A DNA stretch of 64,000 bases from the NCBI GenBank assembly GCA_963779325.1, contig CAVZXS010000014.1, positions 62,001-126,000 on the forward strand, in the 5' to 3' direction. The notes under the pieces were generated by a model. That model was not told the DNA's origin. It searched no databases and was given only the letters and a program-made list of their open reading frames with translations. A program made the position numbers and the translations under genes. This DNA is from CAVZXS01 sp963779325 (GTDB taxonomy: Bacteria > Bacteroidota > Bacteroidia > Chitinophagales > Chitinophagaceae). Below, in pieces: positions 51,445 through 63,010 of this stretch. The number at the start of each line of letters is the position of its first letter. Positions within the stretch are counted from its first letter, which is position 1.

Positions 51445-54440
51445 ATGCTTGCTAAACGACTGCTTCGCAGGATTGCATTGCCCATGATTGCAATGCTCCT
51501 TGCCTCAACCGGGCTCTTCGCCCAAGACCGCGTGGTTACCGGAAAAGTAACTGATTCTAAAGACGGATCATCTGTTGCCGGCGCTTCGGTGGTAGCTAAG
51601 GGATCTCAAAAGGAACTTCTACAAATACTAATGGTGAATTTTCTATTTCGGTACCTGCCGGTGTAGACAAATTAGTCGTTACATCTGTTGGGTTTACCTC
51701 ACAAGAGATTGACATTAGTGGAAAAAATGAAGTTGAAGTTTCTTTTGTTGCCAATGCCGGACAAAATTTGAATGAAGTAGTGGTAGTAGGTTACGGTACT
51801 GCCCGTAAAAAAGATTTAACAGGGGCGGTAGCTTCTGTTAAAGCAAAGGACTTTAATCAGGGTTTCGTTACTTCTCCTGACCAATTATTGCAAAATAAAG
51901 TTGCAGGTTTAGAGATAACTAACAATAGCGGACAACCGGGTGTGGCTACTACTATCAAAATAAGGGGTAACAACTCTATACGTGCTGTTAACAACCCTCT
52001 ATATGTAATTGATGGTGTGCCTCTGGATGGAAGAACTGCCAGACCAAATGTTAGCCTCACAGGTTTTGGGTCTACTCCTGAAACGAATCCTCTGTTATAT
52101 ATAAATCCAAATGACATAGCTCAGGTTGATGTATTGAAAGATGCATCTTCTGCAGCTATCTACGGTTCAAGAGGCGCAAATGGTGTAATTGTTATTACAA
52201 CAAAAAAAGGTTCTTCAAGCGGTACAAAATTAGAATTTGGAAGCAGCTTCGGCGTTTCTGCGGGGTATTTGAAAAAATATGAGATTTTAGATGCAGGACA
52301 ATTTAGAGCGGCTTTAAAAAAATATAATCAACCTGCTAACTTAGACAAAGGCGGTACGGTAGATGCAATGGATGAAATCACACAGACAAAATTATCCAGT
52401 GATTATAGTCTTTCATTGAGCTCAGGGAATGAAAATGGCAGGATTAGAGCTTCTTTTCTCGCTTCCAGGGCAAGAGGGTTTCTAAAAAATTCTAATCTTG
52501 ATAAATATTTAGCTTCTTTGGGAGGTCAGTATAAATTTTTAGATAAGAAATTGACCATTGACTTTAACGTTAGGGCAGGTAATACGAAGGAGAATATTAT
52601 CAATGTAAGTAATACCGCAGGTTCTACAGGTAATTTGATTAGTGCCGCTTTAAGCTGGAATCCTACGGAGTCCTTTACAGATAATAACGGTTTATTGATA
52701 AATCCGGGCGGCGGTTCGGGTAATCCTTTAAGCTTGCTTAAGGCATATTCTGATATAGCCGTAGTTAATTCTATATTGGCAGATATTTCTGCCGGATATA
52801 AAATAACGGATAATTTGGAGTATAAATTTTTGTTTGCTATCAATAACGGTACCGGTGACAGGAATACAAATGTTGACGGTTGGATTGAGGGGTACCCCGG
52901 TATTTCCGGTTCAGGACTCGGTGTAAAATCATCCGCTAAGCTTACCTCTCAAACAATTACACATACCTTGAATTATCGTGCTAAACTCGGTACCAAAGTA
53001 ACTTTAGACGCATTGGGAGGTTTTGAATACTGGAAAACCGATTACTCCGGTACTACCTATTCTGCAAGCGGTTTCAATACAAACTTAACTCAAGCTACAA
53101 TCCTGAGAATTAAATACACGGACATTTTAGCTAACGGAAATTCGCAAGCTCTGCCAAATATTTTTCAGAACCCTACCACAGAATTGCAATCTTTCTTTGG
53201 AAGAGCTATTTTAAATTATGCAGATAAATATTTGTTTACAGCAACTTTCAGAGCGGATGGTTCAAGTAAATTTGGAAAGAATAACAAATACGGATACTTC
53301 CCTTCAGTTGCTGCTAAATGGAATATCAGTAACGAAGATTTCATGAAAAACGGTTCAGTGTTCTCTAACTTAGCAATAAGAGCTTCATGGGGTATTACCG
53401 GTAACCAGGAATTTCCTGCAGGCGCCTCGCAAGAGCAATTCGGCTTTTCGGCTTTCAATACCGCAGGACAATTTAATGTTGCCAACCCCGATTTGAAATG
53501 GGAATCCACACGGTCATACAACATAGGATTGGATTACTCTATTTTACGTGGCAAAATTTACGGTAGCTTTGATTACTACGATAAGAATACTACTGATATC
53601 TTATTTCAAAGCACCGCTATTCAGCCTGCTCCTGCATCGATTTACTTCATCAACCTTCCTGCTGAGTTGAGCAACAAAGGCTTTGAGTTTTCTATTGGTG
53701 CTGCCCTGATTGACAGAAAGGATTTTGGCTTGGAAGTTAATTTCAATATTGCGAATAATAAAAACTTGTTAAACAAGTTTTTTGCTCCCGGTACCACAAC
53801 ACCCATTAATATAGAAACAGGCCAGATAAACGGACAGGGTGTATCAGGAACTTTGGCGCAAAGAATTACTAATGGTCAACCTGTCAACGTCTTTTTCCTT
53901 AAAAAATTCCTTGGATTTGATGCAACCGGCAAGCAGATAATTGAGGATAATCCAAGTTTTGCAGGTGACCCTAACCCTAATACTGTATTTGGCTTTGGTG
54001 CAGAGGTAAGGTATAATAAATTTGTACTTACAGTCAATACAGGTGGTGCCGGCGGTTTCTTTATTTACAACAATACTGCTACAAACATTACTAATATTGA
54101 GGGCATAACTAAGGGAAGAAATATTGATTTGGCTTCTTACAATTCCCAAGAAAGTACACTTAGTTCTGCAGCTGCTTCTACAAGATTTTTGGAAAAAGGT
54201 AATTATTTTAAATTAAGAAATGCTACTCTTCGCTACGGCTTTGGTAACATTGGTAAGCATGTGAAAGGTTTAAACGCCTTTGTATCAGGAAGCAATCTTT
54301 TTGTTCTGACTAAATTTACAGGCTTCGATCCTGAGGTTAATATTGACAAGAGCAATAACAACTATCCTTCAAGAAGTATAGAATATATACCTTATCCGAC
54401 ACCAAGAACTATCACTTTTGGTTTTAATTTATCATTATAA
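51445..54440 (+). CDS. SusC/RagA-type TonB-dependent outer membrane transporter, frameshifted
   Basis: The signal peptide (IAMLLASTGLFAQ) and carboxypeptidase-regulatory-like domain (VVTGKVTDSKDGSSVAGASVVAKGS) are in one frame; the rest is in another. Adding one A to the AAAA run at about 51613 joins them as KGSQKGTSTNTNGEFSISV and gives about 998 residues. SusC signatures follow: NEVVVVGYGTARKKDLTGAV, IRGNNSIRAVNNPLYVIDGVPLDG, then a 22-strand barrel ending TFGFNLSL. Imports large substrates with its SusD partner, energised by TonB. The substrate is unknown. The break is probably a sequencing error. Confidence 0.93.
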
Positions 54441-54459
54441 TACCCATAAATAGCATATT

Positions 54460-56130
54460 ATGACAAAGAATAAAAAATATAAAGTATATGCCCTGATGTT
54501 GGTAGCAGCATTAGCAGGGTGTACAAAATTGGATGAGAGCCTTAATAATACCCTCACCAATCAACAAACATCTGCTGCTTTAGGTGCGTCAGGTACCGGT
54601 TTGTTATTAAAAACGGCTTATACTGATTTAGCAGGCCCTTTTAATGACGTGGGTCAATTACTAAACCTTACAGGAAATGCATCTGATGAATCTTTGGTAC
54701 CGACAAGAGCCGGCGACTGGGATGATAATGGTGCCTGGAGAGTTATGCATAATCATAGTTGGACTGCTGATTTGGGTTCTATGCTGAATACGTTTAACAG
54801 CCTTAATAAAATAAATTTTGATGCTACTAACGTATTAGCTTTTAACCCTACGCCGTCTCAAGCTGCTGAGGCGAGATTTTTAAGAGCTTATGCTCTTTAT
54901 AATCTTTTAGATTTGTATGGACAATATCCTTTCAGAAATCCGGGCGATAATCTTTTGAACGCCCCGGAAGTAAAAACCGGAGCCGCTGCTATTGATTTTA
55001 TTATTGCTGAGCTTAATGCAATATTGGCCACCGTACCGGCTGCAAACGCCAATATTAATTACAAAGCAAACCCTGACGCTGTAAGAATGTTATTAATGCG
55101 TTGCTATTTAAACAAAGGAGCTTTTGCCAACAGGGCTACACCAACTTTTGCAGATGCAGATATGCAGCAGGTAATTACGTTGGGTAATGCTATTATAAAT
55201 TCAGGTCGTTATTCTTACACGCCTAATTTCTTTGATAATTTCAGTGCTGACAATACCTCAAAAACCAAAGAAGGTGTATGGGCATACGAAAATAACAGCG
55301 GTGCCGCACCCACTAATGTTGATATGAGATCTTTCTGGCACAGAACATTACATTATAATTCGTATACGCCCAAAGCACCTAATGCCGGTTGGAATGGCTT
55401 CTCTACGGTCGCTGAATTTTATAACACTTTTGGTGTGTCTTCAGTTCCTACTCAAACGCCTGCTGATACTTTACTTGATACAAGGATTGGTGGAAGATTC
55501 TATTCAGGTGTTACTGACAAGTCTGGCCTGAGACCCGGATTACTAATAGGACAGCAATATGATGAAACCGGTGCAAAATTGCATTACAGAAACTGGGTTG
55601 CTGCTGACGGTCCTGATGCGAAATTGCTGAGTTTCAACCCTGTTATCGGTGCGGGCATGATTGAAAATACACCGGGTCTATTAGAGGTAACAGGTATTCG
55701 TGTAATGAAATATTTACCTGATTTTTCCGGAGGGAACTATGATGGAGAAAGATTGGCCGGAAACGACTTAATTATTTTCAGGTATCCTGATGTAGCATTA
55801 ATGGTTGCAGAAGCACATATGAGAAAAGGAACCCCGGACAATGCACTGGCTTTATCATTAGTAAACGGGCTTCGGACTGCCAGAGGCGCCGCACCTTTAG
55901 CATCAATGACATTGGTAGCAGCAACAAACTTTGCGCCCAATACTCTTTTAGCTGAAAGAGGAAGAGAATTATATTGGGAATATGTAAGAAGAACAGACCT
56001 TATTCGCTTTGGTGTATTTTTAAGACCTTGGCCATATAAGCCTGCCGATGATCCGAAATACCTGGTTTATCCGATTCCTTCACAGGCATTGGCGGCAAAC
56101 CCTAACTTAAAACAAAACCCGGGTTACTAA
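54460..56130 (+). CDS. SusD/RagB-family outer membrane lipoprotein
   Basis: 556 residues with a lipoprotein signal (LMLVAALAGC, lipid Cys near residue 21). The N-terminal segment around TSAALGASGTGLLLKTAYTDL, the helix EARFLRAYALYNLLDLYGQYPF and the C-terminal LAERGRELYWEYVRRTDLIRFG, then LVYPIPSQALAANPNLKQNPGY, are hallmarks of SusD. It binds substrate on the cell surface and acts as lid for the SusC partner encoded 19 bp upstream. A strong terminator follows. Confidence 0.95.
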   Translation: MTKNKKYKVYALMLVAALAGCTKLDESLNNTLTNQQTSAALGASGTGLLLKTAYTDLAGPFNDVGQLLNLTGNASDESLVPTRAGDWDDNGAWRVMHNHSWTADLGSMLNTFNSLNKINFDATNVLAFNPTPSQAAEARFLRAYALYNLLDLYGQYPFRNPGDNLLNAPEVKTGAAAIDFIIAELNAILATVPAANANINYKANPDAVRMLLMRCYLNKGAFANRATPTFADADMQQVITLGNAIINSGRYSYTPNFFDNFSADNTSKTKEGVWAYENNSGAAPTNVDMRSFWHRTLHYNSYTPKAPNAGWNGFSTVAEFYNTFGVSSVPTQTPADTLLDTRIGGRFYSGVTDKSGLRPGLLIGQQYDETGAKLHYRNWVAADGPDAKLLSFNPVIGAGMIENTPGLLEVTGIRVMKYLPDFSGGNYDGERLAGNDLIIFRYPDVALMVAEAHMRKGTPDNALALSLVNGLRTARGAAPLASMTLVAATNFAPNTLLAERGRELYWEYVRRTDLIRFGVFLRPWPYKPADDPKYLVYPIPSQALAANPNLKQNPGY

Positions 56131-56165
56131 TAACAAAAATTAGTATCTGTTTTTATTATAATTTC

Positions 56166-56203
56166 GTAAAAGGTCATTGAAACTTCAATGGCCTTTTACT
56201 TTT
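56166..56203 (+). terminator. Terminator after the SusCD pair
   Basis: GTAAAAGGTCATTGAA pairs with TTCAATGGCCTTTTAC (one wobble), then TTTT, 36 bp after the SusD stop. It should separate SusCD from the FG-GAP genes, at least in part. Confidence 0.83.
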
Positions 56204-56235
56204 AAACTAAACCTTGAACGCCCTTGTTTTTTGTA

Positions 56236-59200
56236 ATGAAAAAATACTTAATCTATTTCGCCGTTCTGTTATTACCGGTTTTGTTTATTGCTTGCAAAAA
56301 TCAAACTGGTGGTACGAACGAAAATTTATTTGAACTCTTAAGTAATACCGGAATTGATTTTAACAATAAAGTTGTTGATGACAGTCTGGAGAATGGATTT
56401 TTATTCAGAAATTTTTATAATGGCAATGGTGTTGCCTTAGGGGACATTAATAATGATGGTGTTGCCGATGTGTTTTTAACTTCAAATACAGGTACGAATA
56501 AATTATACCTCAATAAAGGCAATTTTCAATTTGAAGATATAAGTGAAAAAGCCGGTATTATAAAAGATGATAAATGGAATACCGGGGTTGTTTTTGCAGA
56601 TGTTGATGGTGACGGATGGTTAGATATTTATGTTTGCTCTTCGGGCCATATGGGAACCGGTACCAGGCAAAACAAATTATACATAAATAATCATAACAGC
56701 ACGTTTACAGAAGCAGCTGCAAAATTCGGTCTTGATATTTCTGCTTATACTACGCAAGTCTCTTTTTTTGATTATGATATAGACGGTGACCTGGATTGTT
56801 TTATGATCAACAACAGTCCGATCCCCATCAACCAGTTAAATTTTGCAAATCGCAGAGATTTGCCTGACAGCTTATGGAAAATTGCAGATTTTTTAAAGGG
56901 AGGCGGCGATCATTTGTACAGAAACGATAATGGTTTTTTTAAAGAAGTTACTTCACAGGCCGGTATACATGGCGGGTTGATCAGTTTTGGTTTAGGCGTT
57001 TCGGTAAGTGATATTAACAGTGATGGCTGGCCGGATGTTTTTGTTTCCAATGACTCTTATGAAAGAGACTATCTATACATCAATCAGAAAAACGGAACTT
57101 TTAAAGATGAAATGGAGCAGTGGTTTCAGCACACAAGTTTTTCTTCAATGGGCGCTGATATTGCTGATATTAATAATGACGGTTATCTTGATTTGTTTAC
57201 AACGGATATGCTGCCAACAGATGATTACAGGTTGAAGACAACCGGCTCCTTTGATAATATCAGCTTGTTTAATTCTAAACTAAAATCAGGATTTTATTAC
57301 CAGTACACAAAAAATTGTTTGCAACTCAACAATAAAAACGGAAGTTTTATTGATATTGCCCGATATAGCGGTGTGGCTGCAACAGATTGGAGTTGGGGGG
57401 CATTAATTTTTGATATGGATAATGACGGTTGGAACGACTTATACGTTTGTAACGGAGTTAATAAAGATGTTACCAACTTGGATTTTATGGATTTTTTTGC
57501 TAATGACTTTAATCAGAAAATGGTTTTATCAGGGAAGAAAGAGCCGATAGACAAAATACTAAAAGAAATTCCTCAAACACCGTTGCCTAATAAAGTTTAC
57601 CGCAATAATAAGGATTTAAGCTTTAGCGATGTTGGGGCCGAATGGGGTATGGCCCAACCTACATTTTCCAATGGTGCTGCTTATGGCGATTTGGATAATG
57701 ACGGCGACCCGGATTTAGTAGTATGCAACCAAAATCAACCTGTATATATTTATAAAAACAAATCAAGAGAGCTTAATAAAAACAATTACATCGGGTTTTC
57801 TTTGAAAGGAAAAGGTGCTAATCATTTCGCTGTAGGCAGTAAAGTGCAATTATTTATCGGGTCTCAAATTCTTACACAGGAATTGATTCCGAGCAGGGGC
57901 TTTCAATCATCAGTGGATTATAAACTGGTTTTTGGCTTAGGTAAAAATACAAAAATTGACTCCGCTATAATTACTTGGTCCGATCGAAGTAAAAATAAAT
58001 TTGATACTCTTTCGCTCAACCGGGTGCATAATTTTAATCAAGCACAATTGAAAACATCTCCACCGGAAAATATTGATGAAAAACCTGTTGAGACATTATT
58101 TTCAAAAGAAGAAACTATTTTTGAAAAGCATCAGGAGAATGAATATGTTGATTTCGATAACGAAAAAATCATGCCGCGAGCTCTTTCTCGTGAAGGCCCC
58201 TATGGAGCTACCGCAGACGTAAATGGCGACGGGCTTACAGATATTTACATTGGCGGTGCGCAGGGCATGATCGGGCAATTGTATTTTCAAACTTCGACCG
58301 GTGCTTTTATAAAAAAAGAGGAAGTTGCTTTTAAGCCATTTTTTGATTTCGAAGATGCAGCGAATCTTTTCTTTGATTATGACAAGGATGGCGACATGGA
58401 TTTACTTATTTGTCCCGGTGGTAACAATCACCCCCTAAACAGCAGAGAATTGCAATTGAGGCTGTTCAATAATGACGGGAAAGGAAACTTTGCTTTAAAC
58501 GCTAATGCCTTCCCGAACATGAATATGAACATTGCTGTTGCTGCGGTAAATGATTTTAATAACGATGGCTTTCCGGATATTTTTATTGGTGCACGAAGTT
58601 ATCCCGGAGTTTACGGTAAAGATCCCTGAGTTATTTATTTGCAAATGACGGCAAGGGTCATTTTATTGATATTGCACAAACAAAAAATACGAATATTGCC
58701 CAAATAGGCATGGTAACCGGCGCTGTTTGGGAAGATATAACAGGCGATAAACAAAAAGAATTAATTATTGTTGGAGAATGGATGGCGCCAAGAATTTTTA
58801 CTTTTAATAAAGATCACTTTGACGAATTAAAAACAAATATCAACGATAAGTTTGGCTGGTGGCAATCGCTTTCAGTTGCGGATGTAAATAATGACGGTAA
58901 AAATGATTTGATTTTAGGAAATATCGGAAAAAATTTTTACTTAAACCCGGGAACAAAAGCCCCTGCGAAATTATGGCTGAATGATTTTGATAAAAACGGA
59001 GATGTCGATAAAGTAATGTCTTATACGATTAACGGAAGAGACATGCCTGTATTTCTAAAACGCGACATGCAGGAGCAACTTCCCGGACTCAAAAAAGAAA
59101 ATTTGAAACATAGCGAGTATGCTGATAAATCGATACAGAACCTCTTTTCAAAGGATATGATTACATCTTCAATTATAAAAAAATTTACTTACGCCCCGTC

Positions 59201-59564
59201 TTGCGTGGCTATGAATGAAGGGAACGGCAACTTTACCGTAAAGGAGCTGCCGGTAATGTCACAACTTTCGTGTATCAATGCGATAAAGCCCATTGATATT
59301 AACGGAGATGGTTTTTTAGATTTAGTAACCGGCGGCAATCAGTTTGGTTTCTTGCCGCAGTTTGAAAAATTAGACGGCAGCTTTGGCGATGTTTTAGTTA
59401 ATAACGGTGCAGGTGATTTTGTTTGGCAGGAGAATAAAAAAACCGGCCTGAATTTGAGAGGTGAATTAAGAGATATCAAGACTATAGAAAATTCTAAAGG
59501 AGTATTCTTGTTATTCCTTCAGAATGATGAATACCCTGTTTTGTATAAGCTTAAATCACTTTAA
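56236..59564 (+). CDS. FG-GAP/VCBS repeat lipoprotein with ASPIC/UnbV domain (copy 1), frameshifted
   Basis: About 1109 residues after restoring one C in the CCC run at about 58623 (YGKDP continues as LSYLFANDGKGHF, then GMVTGAVW). Lipoprotein signal (VLLLPVLFIAC). FG-GAP-type repeats with Ca2+-binding DxNxDG loops (DINNDGVAD, DVDGDGWLD, DIDGDLDC, DNDGWNDLY). The ASPIC/UnbV domain is near residue 520-600 (AVGSKVQLFIG, LIPSRGFQSSVDYKLVFGLG), followed by more FG-GAP repeats (DVNGDGLTDIYIGGAQ). Probably a surface beta-propeller binding protein; enzymatic activity is not evident. Same-strand neighbour of SusCD. Confidence 0.88.
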
Positions 59565-59660
59565 GAATGAAATTAATTTGCAGGATACTTTTATAGACGG
59601 AATTTCAAAAAATTTTAGTACAAACATCCAAAATGTGATACCCTTCGGGATATAGAACAA

Positions 59661-62600
59661 GTGAAAAAGCAACTACTCTGCGCAGCGCTATTTTTTTTAT
59701 TGATTACTTTCTCCTGTAAGCGGCAGGGAGAGGTCAAACCTTTATTTCAATTGATTGAGAACTCAGGAATTGAATTTGTAAATAAAGTACAGGATAATGA
59801 TACTATCAATATACTCAACTACCGAAATTTTTATAATGGAGGAGGCGTAGCTACAGGCGATATAAATAATGACGGTTTAGCAGATGTTTTTTTTACTGCC
59901 AATCAGGGGAGTAATAAACTTTTTTTAAATAAAGGTAACCTGAAGTTTGAAGACATTTCTGCAAAAGCAGGATTTATTGATAAACAACAGTTCAGTACCG
60001 GTGTAGTTATGGTTGATATTAATGCCGATGGATGGCTGGATATTTTTGTTTGTAATGCAGGCAGTATGCATAATGCTGCTTTAAGAAGCAATCAACTTTT
60101 TCTAAATAATAAAGATTTAACTTTTACAGAAAGTGCAGAAAAATTCGGTCTCAAAGATTCAGGCTACACTACACAAGTAAGTTTTTTCGATTATGATTTA
60201 GACGGTGATTTGGATTGTTTTAAAATTGACAACAGCCCGGTTCCCGTAAATAGCCTGGGTTACCCTAAACAACGTGATGTTTTTGCAGAGAAATGGAACG
60301 TACCTGATTATTTAAAAGGAGGAGGCGACCATTTGTATCGTAATGACGGCGATTATTTTAAAGAGGTTACGCAGCAAGCAGGCATCCATGGTACGCTAAT
60401 GAGTTTTGGCTTGGGAGTTACAGTTGGGGACGTAAATAATGATAACTATCCCGATGTGTATGTTTCCAATGATTTTTTCGAAAGAGATTATTTATACATC
60501 AATCAAAAAAACGGCACTTTCAAGGATGAGTTAGAGCAGAGGATGCAGCACAATAGCTATGCTTCTATGGGAGCTGACTTCGGCGATATAAACAACGACG
60601 GTTACCCCGAAATATTTACAACTGATATGTTACCTGCTGATGATTATCGCCTTAAAACAACATTAAGTTTTGATGATATAGACCAATATCGCTTAAAGGA
60701 AAGAAATGGATTCTTTCATCAGTTTTTACAAAATACATTGCAATTAAATGATGGTACCGGAAAGTTTAAAGACATTGCAAATTACAGTGGCGTGAGTGCA
60801 TCAGAATGGAGCTGGGGGGCGTTGATGTTTGATGCGGACAATGACGGCTTTAACGACCTTTATGTATGTAACGGTATTTATCGGGACCTTACTAACCAGG
60901 ACTTCCTGAGTTTTGATGCAAATGAAATAAAGGGTAAGATAATAGCGACAGGGCAGAAGAATCTATCCGAATTAGTCGATAGAATCCCGTCTATTGCCGT
61001 ACCAAATAAAATGTTTCGCAATTTGGGTAATTTAAAATTTGAAGACAAGGGTATAGATTGGGGATTTGATAGGAATTCATTTTCTAATGGGGCTGCTTAT
61101 GCTGATTTAGATAATGACGGTGATTTGGATATTGTTATAAATAATGTAAATGAACCTGCTTTTGTTTTTAAAAATATGACCTCGAAGCAGGCCAAAAATA
61201 ATTTTATCGGACTTTCGTTAAAGGGTACAGGTAAAAATACTTTTGCCGTTGGCAGTAAAATAGCAGTGTACAGCGGCAACAAAATATTTAGCAGGGAAGT
61301 TATACCAAGTCGTGGTTTTCAATCGTCGGTTGATTATAAACAAAATATTGGGCTCGGGGGTATTGCTGAGATTGACTCCTTAGTTATTATATGGCCTGAT
61401 CTAAAATTTACAACAGTAATACATCCTGAGCTCAACAAATATCTTGTATACACACAACCCGCCGGTGCCGCAACTACTTATAGTAATTCTATAAAACCCA
61501 CCGAACCGTTGTATGAAGCTGTACCGACAGTTTTTGAAAAACATATCGACGATGATTTTACAGATTTTTACAGGGAAAGAGGGGCGCCTCAAATGCTTTC
61601 GCATGAAGGACCCAAAGCAACAGCTGCGGATATTAATAGTGATAATTTGGATGATATTTATATTGGAGGAACGATAGCTAAGGCAGGTCGGTTATATGTA
61701 CAAAATGCATCAGGAAGCTTTACTCTTAAAGGTGAACCGGCATTTGATCAATTTAGAGGATTCGTTGATGGGGCCACGCTTTTTTTTGATTGTGATAACG
61801 ATGGAGATAATGATTTGCTTTTATGCTCGGGAGGAAATGTTGCAATGCCTGCAAGCAGGGAATTGCAACATCGCCTGTTTTTAAATGACGGCGAGGGAAA
61901 TTTCACAATTTCTAAAGCTGCATTTCCGTCAAATAAAGACAATATAAGTGTAGCTGTCTCAAATGATTTTGACAGAGACGGCGATTTGGATTTATTTGTT
62001 GGAGCAAGATGTGTCAGCGGCGAATACGGGCTTACACCTCAAAGCCACGTTTATATTAATGACGGCAAGGGAAATTTCAAAGATATGCCTGCGGATAAGT
62101 GCAAGGGTGTAATTGACGCCGGGATGGTCACGGGTGCTCTATGGGTTAATATTGACGGCGATGAAACAAAAGAATTAGTAATAACCGGCGAATGGATGGC
62201 GCCCCAAATATTTAAATACGCAAATAATAATTTTAAAGTTATAAAAACCAATCTTAATAATAAACGGGGATGGTGGCAAACAGTTGCTGCAGCGGATTTG
62301 AATGATGACGGAAGACAAGATTTGATTTTTGGGAATATCGGTGAAAACTTCTATTTGCAGCCTGATAAAAAGAACCCGGTAAAATTATTTTTAAATGATT
62401 TTGATAACAACGGACAAACAGATAAAATAATAACAAGATCAGTTGACGGGAAAGATAAGCCCGTATTTATGAAAACCGAATTGGAAAGCCAGATGCCGAT
62501 TTTGAAAAAGCAAAACCTTCGAAATGCTGATTATGCAACAAAATCAGTATATGATTTATTCAATAAAGAGCGAATAAATGAGGCTTCAATAAAAGAGGTT

Positions 62601-62996
62601 AATTACACTGCTTCATGTATTGCATATAATAGCAGTAATGGGGTCTTTGCATTGCAAAATTTACCAACCGGTGTTCAACTGTCTTCGGTAAAATCTGTTA
62701 TAACCGCAGATGTTAATGGTGATGGAAAAATTGATTTGATAACGGGCGGTAATGAATTTGGTTTTCAACCGCAGCTGGGTCGCTTGGATGCAAGTACAGG
62801 CGATATATTGATCAATCGCGGGAAAGGTATTTTTTTCGTATTGACGCAAAGTCAATCCGGTTTTATATTGCCCGGGCAGGTAAGAGATATTGTAGCAGTA
62901 AGGAGAAAAGATAAAACTAATTTTTTATTCCTTCAAAATAATGAGTATCCTGTTTTGTACGAGAAAAGAAACAATAACATATCAACAAAAAAATAA
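59661..62996 (+). CDS. FG-GAP/VCBS repeat lipoprotein with ASPIC/UnbV domain (copy 2)
   Basis: 1111 residues from a GTG start at 59661. Lipoprotein signal (ALFFLLITFSC), then FG-GAP repeats with calcium loops (DINNDGLADVFF, DINADGWLDIFV, DLDGDLDC), an ASPIC/UnbV domain (GKNTFAVGSKIAVYSG, IPSRGFQSSVDYKQNIGLGG) and a second propeller half (DRDGDLDLFVGARC, DVNGDGKIDLITGGNEFG). Intact and closely similar in order and length to copy 1, which supports the frameshift repair there. The GTG start lacks a clear ribosome-binding site, as usual in this phylum. Confidence 0.92.
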   Translation: MKKQLLCAALFFLLITFSCKRQGEVKPLFQLIENSGIEFVNKVQDNDTINILNYRNFYNGGGVATGDINNDGLADVFFTANQGSNKLFLNKGNLKFEDISAKAGFIDKQQFSTGVVMVDINADGWLDIFVCNAGSMHNAALRSNQLFLNNKDLTFTESAEKFGLKDSGYTTQVSFFDYDLDGDLDCFKIDNSPVPVNSLGYPKQRDVFAEKWNVPDYLKGGGDHLYRNDGDYFKEVTQQAGIHGTLMSFGLGVTVGDVNNDNYPDVYVSNDFFERDYLYINQKNGTFKDELEQRMQHNSYASMGADFGDINNDGYPEIFTTDMLPADDYRLKTTLSFDDIDQYRLKERNGFFHQFLQNTLQLNDGTGKFKDIANYSGVSASEWSWGALMFDADNDGFNDLYVCNGIYRDLTNQDFLSFDANEIKGKIIATGQKNLSELVDRIPSIAVPNKMFRNLGNLKFEDKGIDWGFDRNSFSNGAAYADLDNDGDLDIVINNVNEPAFVFKNMTSKQAKNNFIGLSLKGTGKNTFAVGSKIAVYSGNKIFSREVIPSRGFQSSVDYKQNIGLGGIAEIDSLVIIWPDLKFTTVIHPELNKYLVYTQPAGAATTYSNSIKPTEPLYEAVPTVFEKHIDDDFTDFYRERGAPQMLSHEGPKATAADINSDNLDDIYIGGTIAKAGRLYVQNASGSFTLKGEPAFDQFRGFVDGATLFFDCDNDGDNDLLLCSGGNVAMPASRELQHRLFLNDGEGNFTISKAAFPSNKDNISVAVSNDFDRDGDLDLFVGARCVSGEYGLTPQSHVYINDGKGNFKDMPADKCKGVIDAGMVTGALWVNIDGDETKELVITGEWMAPQIFKYANNNFKVIKTNLNNKRGWWQTVAAADLNDDGRQDLIFGNIGENFYLQPDKKNPVKLFLNDFDNNGQTDKIITRSVDGKDKPVFMKTELESQMPILKKQNLRNADYATKSVYDLFNKERINEASIKEVNYTASCIAYNSSNGVFALQNLPTGVQLSSVKSVITADVNGDGKIDLITGGNEFGFQPQLGRLDASTGDILINRGKGIFFVLTQSQSGFILPGQVRDIVAVRRKDKTNFLFLQNNEYPVLYEKRNNNISTKK

Positions 62997-63010
62997 GATT
63001 GATTATTCGG

